A stretch of 22,724 nucleotides of DNA from NCBI GenBank assembly GCA_002309695.1, contig DBXV01000009.1, positions 14,956 to 37,679 on the forward strand. The letters run 5' to 3'. A program made the translations under genes and the position numbers. The DNA is from Myxococcales bacterium UBA1203. GTDB lineage: Bacteria; Myxococcota; Myxococcia; Myxococcales; UBA5297. Under the pieces are notes generated by a model. It ran no database searches. It saw only the letters and a program-made list of their open reading frames with translations, and was not told the origin of the DNA. Shown here one piece after another: positions 5,553 to 12,861 of this stretch (position 1 is the first letter of the stretch; every line of letters begins with the position of its first letter).

Positions 5553-8549
5553 ATGTCTGACACATTTGAATCTTCTGAAACATTGGATTTATTTGAACGG
5601 CTCAATGACAAACAATGCGAGGCAGTGCGGACCACCGAGGGATTTGTCCGCGTGATTGCCGGAGCGGGCAGCGGCAAAACAAAACTGCTCGTCAGCCGCT
5701 ACGCCTATCTCGTGCGCGATTACGGAATTGATTCCGCCAATATCCTCTGCGTGACGTTCACCAATAAAGCGGCGGGTGAAATGAAAAAGCGCATCCGCGC
5801 CCTCATCGGCGACGGCTATGACACGGCGCTGATCTGCACCTATCACGGTTTCTGCGCCCGGCTGCTCCGCGAAAATCCCGAAAAGCTGTTTTTCGCCAAA
5901 GGTTTTCAAATCATCGACATCGCCCAGCAGAAGGCGGTTCTGGCGGAAATCTATCAGAAATACGAGCTCAAGCTCGATTACGCCAGTTTTGAAAGTATTT
6001 TGAAGAAAATCAGTTATTTCAAAACGCACTCGAATTATGTTCCGCTCTTCTGCAGTCCCGGGAGCTGCCAGATTCTGCCCCAAGTCGAGAGCCTCGAGGA
6101 AAAAATTATTGAGGAATTCCTCCAGCGCCAGAAGGCCATGTATGCGCTGGATTTCGATGATTTAATCAGCTTTGCGCTTTACCTCCTCGAAACGGATTCT
6201 GAAATCCGCGACAAATGGCAGAGCAGGCTCAATTATATTCAGGTCGATGAATTTCAGGACAGCTCCAGGCGGGAACTCGCGCTCGTCGATATTCTCTCCG
6301 GCAAATACAATAATCTGATGATTGTCGGCGATCCGGATCAGAATATCTATGAATGGCGCGGCTCGGACGTGAAGCTGCTCGTCGATTTTGATAAAACACA
6401 TATTCCCACGCAGACGGTTTTTCTGAATCAGAATTACCGCTCGACGCCGCAGATTCTGAAATGCGCCAATGTGCTCATCGAAAAGAATGAACTGCGGGTC
6501 AAAAAGGATTTGTTCACCGTTTCGCCCGCCGGGGCCGAGGTCACGCATTATCATTCGGAGGACGACGACGCGGAGAATAAGGCCATTGTCGGCAATATCC
6601 GCCGGCTGATTCGCACGGGCGAATATACTTTTTCGGATTTTGCCGTCCTCTATCGCTCGGGATTTCTCTCGCGCGTCATCGAAAAGAAATTCACCGAGAG
6701 CAATATCCCCTATGAAATTTACGGCGGCGTGAAGTTTTACCGCCGCATGGAAATCCTCGACATTATCGCCTATCTGAAACTCATTGAATATGATGACGAC
6801 GCCTCGCTGAAGCGCATTATCAATACGCCGCGCAGGCAGTTTGGCCGCACCCGGCTGGCAGAACTGGAAACGCTGCGCGAGCGCCAGCAGCCGCTCTTTG
6901 ACCGGGATGCCGAAAAAACGCTGTTTCATGTATTGAAAAACAATCTCGGCCTGCCCGTTTTCCGGCAGAGCGGCGCGGCGGATTTCATTCAATTCATTGA
7001 ATCCATGCGCCGGGCAAAGGGAAAGCTGCGCATTTCTGAAATTGTCAACCGCGTCACCGTGGAATCCGGGTATGAGCAATATATTCGCGAGCTGGGCGAC
7101 GAGGAGCGCCTGGAAAACCTCTCGGAATTCAAGCGCATTGCCAATGAATTTGAAAACGGCTTTGGCGAAAATCTGACATTAGCGCAATTCTTACAGCAGA
7201 TTGCTCTGCAGTCGGGCGAGGACGAGGACAAACCGCGCGACGCCGTCAAATTGATGACGATTCACGCCGCTAAGGGGCTGGAATTTCCCGTCGTTTTTAT
7301 TGTCGGGCTGACGGAGGGCATTTTTCCTTCGTCCAAAACAATAGAGGAGCGGAAAATTCTCGGCCTCGAAGAGGAGCGGCGGCTCTGCTATGTGGCTATT
7401 ACGCGCGCCAAAGAGCATTTATTTCTCATGGATTCCGAGGGCACCTCTGAAAAGGGCATTAAAAAGCTGCCGTCGCGCTTTCTCCATGAAATCGGCACGC
7501 GCAATTATGTGCGCATCGGCAAAATATCCGAAGATTTGATGCGCGAGGCGCAGGGATATATTCGCCGGACGACGCCCGTTTCAGAGGGAGAAAATGCAGT
7601 CGCCCCGGGTTCGGAAATTGAGCATCATATTTTCGGGCGCGGCACCATTGTCGGCATCGACGAAAAGCGCGGCAGCTATATTATTCAATTCGACCGGCTA
7701 TCGCAGACGCGCAATATATCGCGGGATTATTTTAATAAACCGCATTCCCTGCCGCCTGCGCCCAGGGCGCCCCGGCCCCAGACGGAGCCGGTCATTATTG
7801 ACGCGGAATTTACGCCGCTCAAAAGCAATGAGCGGCGCATTGAGCCCGGGAAGGCGGAAACAATCCGGCCGCTGGCGGCGCTTCCGGATAAAATCGACGA
7901 TGTCAATGATGATGAAAACGATTATGAAAATGACTTTAATGATAATGATGATGAAAAGGAGGACGACGGCGAAGCGGATGAAATCAGCGTCTTTGCGGAA
8001 GAGGCGGCAGGCAATGAAAGCGACAATCATGCGCCGCCGCCGGACGGTATTTCAGAGGAATTGAAGCGAAAGCTCCGCGAAAGTGAAAATCTCTGGGAAA
8101 ATCCGCTGGTTCCGAAGACGGGCTGGACGTGCACGGGCATCACCGACCTGCGCGAACCTGCCGCCGTCTGTGAAATGTGCGGCAAACAAATTATTCGATA
8201 TGTCCACCACATGACACATCCATTCTATCGTCCGCTGGGCGTCGGCTGCATCTGCGCGGGCAAAATGGAGGGCAATATCGCGGCGGCCAGAAAGCGCGAG
8301 CAGGATTTCAAAAACAAACAGTCTCGCCGGAAAAACTTTCTCAGCCGGGAATGGAAGCGCTCGCGCAATGGAAATTTCTATCTGAAAATCCGGGAACACC
8401 TGATTGTTTTGTATAAACTCGAAAAAAGAAAGAAATGGAAATACGCGCTCGACAATAAATTCTGTGATGAATTGTTTGATACACGGGAGGCGGCCATGAA
8501 AGCTGCCTTTGAGGGGGTGGAGGGGATGATTTGCAGTGTTCAGAAGTGA
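5553..8549 (+). CDS. UvrD/PcrA-like superfamily 1 helicase with acidic linker and Cys-rich C-terminal module
   Basis: A 998-residue protein behind a good GGAGAG site. SF1A helicase motifs are complete: Q motif LNDKQCEAV (17-25), Walker A AGAGSGKT (36-43), Ia VTFTNKAAGEMKKR (67-80), Walker B VDEFQD (231-236), III GDPDQNIYEWRG (259-270), IV NYRST (294-298), V TIHAAKGLEFPVVF (569-582) and VI CYVAITRAKEHLF (612-624). So ATP-driven 3'-5' unwinding of DNA is expected. Residues about 685-727 look like the PcrA/UvrD Tudor-like tail (IFGRGTIVGIDE). Then come features absent from ordinary UvrD/PcrA: a Pro-rich stretch (731-745), a highly acidic Asp/Glu/Asn tract (about 781-810), and a basic C-terminal module (about 845-998) with C873-x2-C876, HH and H at 885-889, and C899/C901, likely zinc-binding. 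I recall similar Cys-rich modules as stand-alone small proteins. Normal PcrA/UvrD are about 720-770 residues. Genome repair or defence are both possible roles. Confidence 0.92.
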   Translation: MSDTFESSETLDLFERLNDKQCEAVRTTEGFVRVIAGAGSGKTKLLVSRYAYLVRDYGIDSANILCVTFTNKAAGEMKKRIRALIGDGYDTALICTYHGFCARLLRENPEKLFFAKGFQIIDIAQQKAVLAEIYQKYELKLDYASFESILKKISYFKTHSNYVPLFCSPGSCQILPQVESLEEKIIEEFLQRQKAMYALDFDDLISFALYLLETDSEIRDKWQSRLNYIQVDEFQDSSRRELALVDILSGKYNNLMIVGDPDQNIYEWRGSDVKLLVDFDKTHIPTQTVFLNQNYRSTPQILKCANVLIEKNELRVKKDLFTVSPAGAEVTHYHSEDDDAENKAIVGNIRRLIRTGEYTFSDFAVLYRSGFLSRVIEKKFTESNIPYEIYGGVKFYRRMEILDIIAYLKLIEYDDDASLKRIINTPRRQFGRTRLAELETLRERQQPLFDRDAEKTLFHVLKNNLGLPVFRQSGAADFIQFIESMRRAKGKLRISEIVNRVTVESGYEQYIRELGDEERLENLSEFKRIANEFENGFGENLTLAQFLQQIALQSGEDEDKPRDAVKLMTIHAAKGLEFPVVFIVGLTEGIFPSSKTIEERKILGLEEERRLCYVAITRAKEHLFLMDSEGTSEKGIKKLPSRFLHEIGTRNYVRIGKISEDLMREAQGYIRRTTPVSEGENAVAPGSEIEHHIFGRGTIVGIDEKRGSYIIQFDRLSQTRNISRDYFNKPHSLPPAPRAPRPQTEPVIIDAEFTPLKSNERRIEPGKAETIRPLAALPDKIDDVNDDENDYENDFNDNDDEKEDDGEADEISVFAEEAAGNESDNHAPPPDGISEELKRKLRESENLWENPLVPKTGWTCTGITDLREPAAVCEMCGKQIIRYVHHMTHPFYRPLGVGCICAGKMEGNIAAARKREQDFKNKQSRRKNFLSREWKRSRNGNFYLKIREHLIVLYKLEKRKKWKYALDNKFCDELFDTREAAMKAAFEGVEGMICSVQK

Positions 8550-8561
8550 GCGGTTTGAGGG

Positions 8562-8590
8562 TTGATTTTTGAGATAAAAGCGGTTAGAAC
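8562..8590 (+). promoter_or_regulatory. Possible promoter of the restriction-modification operon
   Basis: TTGATT (8562-8567) and TAGAAC (8585-8590) are separated by 17 bases, each matching 4 of 6 consensus bases. It lies 107 bases before the hsdM start. No transcription evidence; other weak pairs exist. Confidence 0.3.
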
Positions 8591-8599
8591 AACTTCGAA

Positions 8600-8632
8600 A
8601 TCTGCCGAAACAGTAGTTCGGGAGTGGCAGAT
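8600..8632. promoter_or_regulatory. Inverted repeat in the hsdM leader, possible operator or RNA hairpin
   Basis: Arms ATCTGCC (8600-8606) and GGCAGAT (8626-8632) are perfect complements over a 19-base spacer. A second, mutually exclusive pairing CCGAA (8605-8609) with TTCGG (8617-8621) shares two bases with the first. It lies just downstream of the possible promoter and has no T-run, so a protein-binding site or leader structure fits better than a terminator. Confidence 0.4.
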
Positions 8633-8696
8633 CAGTCTATTATCTTCAGTCGTGGAGAAAAATTTTCCCAGTGAGTGATAATGAGAGGAACGTCGG

Positions 8697-10310
8697 ATGC
8701 CCAGGGGTAAAAAGAAAATCGTAGAGCAAAAATTAAATATCGACTCAATTTTATTCAAATGCCGGGATATTCTGCGTCAGGCGCGCAACTCAGGGTCATT
8801 TTTTGAAAAGCGCGATATGATGCTCACACTGATATTTCTGCGTTTTATCGGCGAAAAATTTGAAGATGGCATTGAGAATCTGCGGCAGCAGTTGATTACA
8901 CAGGGCCTCAATCCAGACGATAAGGAAGTATTCAAGGCGTTTTTCGACGACGCCACTTTTACCGATGGCACTTACAATTTGCCTGTGGAAGCCCGCTGGT
9001 CAACGATTATCAACACGCCGGCTCCCGGGCTGAACGTTGCCTTGGACACCGCTCTGCACAGCATTGCCGCAAGCAGCAGCGCGCTGAAAGGCTGCTTTGT
9101 GGAAGGCACCTTTACCACGCGCAATCTAGCGCCCAACGACATCAAAAAGATCGTGGACGAGGTCAATAAGATCAGCCATAAGGCGTTCGGCGAGGAAAAA
9201 GACCTGATCGGGCGTGTGTATGAATACTTCCTCAAAGAATTTGCCGTCAACGCGACAAAAGAAGAGGGCGAGTATTATACACCTCACGACGTTGTACAGC
9301 TGATTGCAACTATGATCGAACCGTTTGACGGCACGCTGTACGATCCCTGCTGCGGTTCCGGTGGTATGTTCATCCAAAGCGCGGAGCTGGTGAAAGCAAA
9401 GCGCGGCGACATCAGCCGGATCAACGTTTACGGGCAGGAAAAAGAGCCGGCGACCTATCGCCTGGCGAAGATGAATCTTGCCCTGCGCGGGATCAGCCAT
9501 AATCTCGGAAACGAAGCGGATTCTTCCTTCACGCACGATCTGCATAAGGGATTGTATTTCAACTACATCATGGCGAATCCGCCTTTCAATCTGAAGGGCT
9601 GGTACGACGAGAACCTGAAAAGCGACGCCCGCTGGGCGGACTACGTCACGCCGCCGGAGAGCAACGCCAACTATGCGTGGATCCTGCATATGCTCTCTCA
9701 CCTGAAGCCGCTGGACGGCGTTGCTGGATTCCTGCTCGCCAACGGCGCGCTGGGCGACAGCGATACGGTGGAAATCCGCAAAAAGCTGATAAAGAACGAC
9801 AAAGTGGAAGCCATTGTCATTTTGCCCCGCGAACTGTTTATCACCACAGACATCAGCGTGACGCTCTGGATCCTCAACCAAAACAAAAAGGGCGGCGACT
9901 ACCACGGCAGAAAGTTGCGCAGCCGCGAACACGAGATCCTGTTTATGGATCTGCGCACCTGGACGGAAAATCCGGTCAAAAACGAGAGCAAAAAGAAAGT
10001 CCGCCTGATCACGGAACAGATCGAGCGCGCGGCGAAGATCTATCACACCTGGCAGGAAGAGGGCGTCGACGGCGCAAACTACGCCGTGCCGGAGCTTTAC
10101 CGCAGCGTTGGCATCGCGGAAATCGAAAAGAACGGCTGGTCTCTCGTTCCCAGCAAGTATATTGAGTTCATCGACCACGATCTGGATATCGACTTCCCGG
10201 CGGAGATGAGGCGGATCCAACAGGAAATGCGGGACGTGCTGGCGCAGGAAAAAGAATCTCAAAAAATGCTGGAAGAAGCGTTCAGGGGGATCGGGTATGG
10301 GATTGAGTAA
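8697..10310 (+). CDS. hsdM: Type I restriction-modification DNA methyltransferase subunit M
   Basis: HsdM transfers a methyl group from S-adenosylmethionine to N6 of adenine in the site chosen by HsdS. The 537-residue protein has an N-terminal helical HsdM_N domain (about 12-150, starting ILFKCRDILRQARNSGSFFEKRDMM region) and an N6-Mtase domain: GEYYTP (191-196), SAM-binding DPCCGSGGMF (216-225), and catalytic NPPF (294-297). The C-terminal helical part contacts HsdS. The ATG follows GAGAGG at suitable spacing. The last 14 bases overlap hsdS, a sign of translational coupling. It is complete and intact at normal family length. Confidence 0.97.
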   Translation: MPRGKKKIVEQKLNIDSILFKCRDILRQARNSGSFFEKRDMMLTLIFLRFIGEKFEDGIENLRQQLITQGLNPDDKEVFKAFFDDATFTDGTYNLPVEARWSTIINTPAPGLNVALDTALHSIAASSSALKGCFVEGTFTTRNLAPNDIKKIVDEVNKISHKAFGEEKDLIGRVYEYFLKEFAVNATKEEGEYYTPHDVVQLIATMIEPFDGTLYDPCCGSGGMFIQSAELVKAKRGDISRINVYGQEKEPATYRLAKMNLALRGISHNLGNEADSSFTHDLHKGLYFNYIMANPPFNLKGWYDENLKSDARWADYVTPPESNANYAWILHMLSHLKPLDGVAGFLLANGALGDSDTVEIRKKLIKNDKVEAIVILPRELFITTDISVTLWILNQNKKGGDYHGRKLRSREHEILFMDLRTWTENPVKNESKKKVRLITEQIERAAKIYHTWQEEGVDGANYAVPELYRSVGIAEIEKNGWSLVPSKYIEFIDHDLDIDFPAEMRRIQQEMRDVLAQEKESQKMLEEAFRGIGYGIE

Positions 10311-11418
10311 ATATTCCATAGGACAACTAATAGAACTTACTCTCGAGACCAATTCTGGAAATGAGTTTGGCCCCGAGGATGTCCGGGGAATGACAATAAC
10401 AAAACAAATCATTCCCACTAAGGCAGATGTATCCACCACCGATTTAAGTAAATTTTTAATTATCCATCCCAAGGATTTTATCTTTAATCCTCGTACACAT
10501 GGAAAGCATATCGGTTTTGGATATAACGATTCAAATGATAGTTTTATTATAAGTTGGAACAATATTGGTTTTCGAGTGAAAAAAGAAAAAAAGAGTGTTG
10601 TTCTGCCAGAGTATTTGTTCCTTCATTTTAACAGAAGTGAATGGGATAGAGAAGCTTGCTATCGTTCTTGGGGCAGTTCAACGGAAGTGTTCACATGGGA
10701 AGCTCTTTGCGAAATGGAACTCGATCTCCCCGACTTGCCTACGCAGCAGAAATATGTTGACATCTACAAAGCCATGGTCGCCAATCAGCAGAGTTACGAA
10801 CGCGGGCTGGAAGATTTGAAACTCGTCTGCGACGGATATATCGAAGACCTCCGCCGCAAAATGCCGTGCGAGAAGATTGGGGCGTATTTAATCGAAAAGA
10901 AAGATAAAAACGCATCTTACACAATAACCAAAAACAAAGCTGCTTCAATCGAAAAAACACTGGTTGATACACATGCAAATTTGAATGGTGTGGATATTCG
11001 AAACTATTTAATTGTTCGAGAAAGACAATTTGCGTACAACACAGTTACAACACGAAATGGTGACAAAATCTCCATAGCATTAAATGATTCATCCGACTGT
11101 CTTGTTTCTCCAATTTATACGGTGTTTGATGTGGACAATACAGCTCTTGTTCCAGAATACTTAATGTTATGGTTTAAGCGTTCTGAATTTGATCGGTATG
11201 CGCGATATCATTCATGGGGATCTGCAAGAGAAATGTTCTCATTTGACGATATGAGCGAAGTTCAAATCCCGATTCCGGATATCAAAGTTCAAAAAGCCAT
11301 AGCAGAGGTTTATTCTGTTTACACAAGGCGAAAAAAGATCAACGAACAACTGAAAGCCCAGATCAAAGATATTTGCCCGATACTGATTAAAGGATCGTTG
11401 GAGGAAGGAAAAATATAA
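10297..11418 (+). CDS. hsdS: Type I restriction-modification specificity subunit S
   Basis: HsdS recognises the bipartite DNA target and holds HsdM and HsdR. The 373-residue protein has two target recognition domains (TRD1 about 25-150, TRD2 about 205-335), each followed by a helical spacer (about 150-188 and 331-365). The ends of the two halves align without gaps at a 182-residue offset: PEYL 104/286, RSEWDR 113 and RSEFDR 295, SWGS 124/306. So this is a duplicated structure with related TRDs. The TRD-coding stretches are markedly A+T-rich, while the central spacer (about 10730-10870) is more GC-rich, as expected when recognition domains are exchanged by recombination. A GGGGGA site lies upstream of the ATG, inside hsdM. 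It is a little shorter than many HsdS proteins. Confidence 0.93.
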   Translation: MGLSKYSIGQLIELTLETNSGNEFGPEDVRGMTITKQIIPTKADVSTTDLSKFLIIHPKDFIFNPRTHGKHIGFGYNDSNDSFIISWNNIGFRVKKEKKSVVLPEYLFLHFNRSEWDREACYRSWGSSTEVFTWEALCEMELDLPDLPTQQKYVDIYKAMVANQQSYERGLEDLKLVCDGYIEDLRRKMPCEKIGAYLIEKKDKNASYTITKNKAASIEKTLVDTHANLNGVDIRNYLIVRERQFAYNTVTTRNGDKISIALNDSSDCLVSPIYTVFDVDNTALVPEYLMLWFKRSEFDRYARYHSWGSAREMFSFDDMSEVQIPIPDIKVQKAIAEVYSVYTRRKKINEQLKAQIKDICPILIKGSLEEGKI

Positions 11419-11424
11419 TTTACG

Positions 11425-11468
11425 TGTGTTGGAATCTGTGTTAGAATGTGTTGGAATCTGTGTTAGGA
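11425..11468 (+). repeat. Four-copy iterated repeat upstream of the AlbA_2 gene
   Basis: Two adjacent 22-base units (11425-11446 and 11447-11468) differ at one base. Each is itself two copies of TGTGTTRGRA, so four copies begin at 11425, 11437, 11447 and 11459, spaced 12, 10 and 12 bases, about one helical turn. The array fills nearly the whole 60-base gap between hsdS and the next gene, ending 10 bases before its ATG and overlapping the place where a ribosome binding site (GGAAGAG) sits. Direct-repeat operators have this look; an accidental duplication is the alternative. Confidence 0.85.
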
Positions 11469-11478
11469 AGAGTCATCT

Positions 11479-12858
11479 ATGGAAGTGAAACAGCTTTTAT
11501 CTGGTGAAAATTTTACCGTTGAATACAAAAAATGCAGCACGGCGTTAAGCAACTCAGTGTTTGAAACCGTCTGCTCATTTTCCAACCGATACGGCGGTTT
11601 TATTCTGCTCGGCGTGGATGATGATGGAACGGTACTCGGGGTGCAAAAAGAAGCTGTCTCAAAAATCAAAAAAGATTTTATCAACACGCTCAATAATCCA
11701 ACAAAAATCCGCCCTTCATTGTTTTTGAATTTGGAAGAAACTGAATATGATGGCAAGCTGATTTTGTGGACATATGTGCCTGTCAGTTCCGAGGTGCACT
11801 ATTGCGACAACAAGATTTATGACCGTAACGGAGATGCCGATCAGGACATTACAAAATCCACAGATCTTGTTGCCAATCTTTTCACCAGAAAATCCCATAC
11901 CTTTTATGAACGCCAGATTTTCCCGTATGTGACACCCGAGCATTTGCGTCTTGATCTGGTACCTATCGTAAAAAAACTTGTGCTTCTGAAAAACGAACAG
12001 CATCCGTGGAAAGATATGGAGCCGCAGGAACTCTTCAAGAGTGCTGGATTATATGAAGAAAATCTTCTGACAGGCCAGAAAGGTTTTAATCTTGCCGCTG
12101 TACTCTTATTTGGCAAGGACACGACGATACAGGCTTGTCTTCCCGCCTATCGGACGGATGCGGTCTTTCAGGATATAAATCCAGACAGGTATGACGATAG
12201 AATTGTCGTCGAGACAAATCTTATTGAAGCGTATGACCAACTTGTCCAGTTTGTCCAAAAACACACAAACGACAGATTTTTTCTTTTGGATAATGTTTCC
12301 ACCAGCATCCGGGATATTATTGCCCGCGAAGTCGTTACGAATACACTCGTGCACCGCGAATATGCAAGCGCATTTCCCGCAAAACTAATTATAACAAAAG
12401 AAACGCTTTATGCAGAAAACTGGAACAGGGCCACCACATTCGGCAGGCTTACTCCCGAAAACTTTACTCCGTATCCCAAAAATCCGCTCATTGCCAAATT
12501 CTTCATGCAGCTTGGCAGAGCGGACACATTGGGTTCTGGAGTTCGTAATCTGTATAAATTTACAAAAATCTATTCCGGCTCAGTACCTGTCCTGGAAGAA
12601 GGTGATGTATTCAAGACGACAATTCCGCTTGTTTCTCATGGCTCTGAAAACGAGACAATCGACATTTCAGATACGACTGAATCAAAAATTCTCTTATTTA
12701 TAAAAAACAATGGTGCCGTTTCTGCTGTTCAAATTCAGCGGGAGTTCGGATTTAAGAGTCGTACATCCGTGCAGCGCCATCTGACCAAGCTGCTTTCAGA
12801 ATCTAAAATACATAAACTAGGTGCGGGAAAGAATACTCTGTATTCATTGGAGCCTTAA
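11479..12858 (+). CDS. AlbA_2 (Schlafen-like)/HATPase ATP-binding protein with C-terminal winged helix
   Basis: A 459-residue cytoplasmic protein of the group often annotated as ATP-binding protein or putative transcriptional regulator (COG2865-like), frequently found inside type I restriction loci. The N-terminal AlbA_2 domain (about 10-135) shows E15-YK and the signature VCSFSNRYGGFILLGVDDDG (31-50). The middle part carries a GHKL-like ATPase fold (about 265-385) with IIAREVVTNTLVHREY (280-295, the N-box-like helix) and GRADTLGSGVRNLYK (346-360). A winged helix closes the protein (about 402-457, SRTSVQRHLTKLLSESKIHKLGAGKNTLYSL). The gene sits between hsdS and hsdR, three bases ahead of hsdR, so cotranscription is likely. 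A regulatory or DNA/RNA-binding role in the RM locus is inference; the iterated repeat just upstream could be its operator. Confidence 0.9.
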   Translation: MEVKQLLSGENFTVEYKKCSTALSNSVFETVCSFSNRYGGFILLGVDDDGTVLGVQKEAVSKIKKDFINTLNNPTKIRPSLFLNLEETEYDGKLILWTYVPVSSEVHYCDNKIYDRNGDADQDITKSTDLVANLFTRKSHTFYERQIFPYVTPEHLRLDLVPIVKKLVLLKNEQHPWKDMEPQELFKSAGLYEENLLTGQKGFNLAAVLLFGKDTTIQACLPAYRTDAVFQDINPDRYDDRIVVETNLIEAYDQLVQFVQKHTNDRFFLLDNVSTSIRDIIAREVVTNTLVHREYASAFPAKLIITKETLYAENWNRATTFGRLTPENFTPYPKNPLIAKFFMQLGRADTLGSGVRNLYKFTKIYSGSVPVLEEGDVFKTTIPLVSHGSENETIDISDTTESKILLFIKNNGAVSAVQIQREFGFKSRTSVQRHLTKLLSESKIHKLGAGKNTLYSLEP

Positions 12859-12861
12859 GCA

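Noticed and set aside
9126..10562. Long - strand frame opposite hsdM and hsdS
   Set aside because: Antisense of conserved methyltransferase motifs; no family pattern in the translation.
11425..11468. CRISPR array
   Set aside because: Units are too short and directly adjacent, with no unique spacers and no cas genes.
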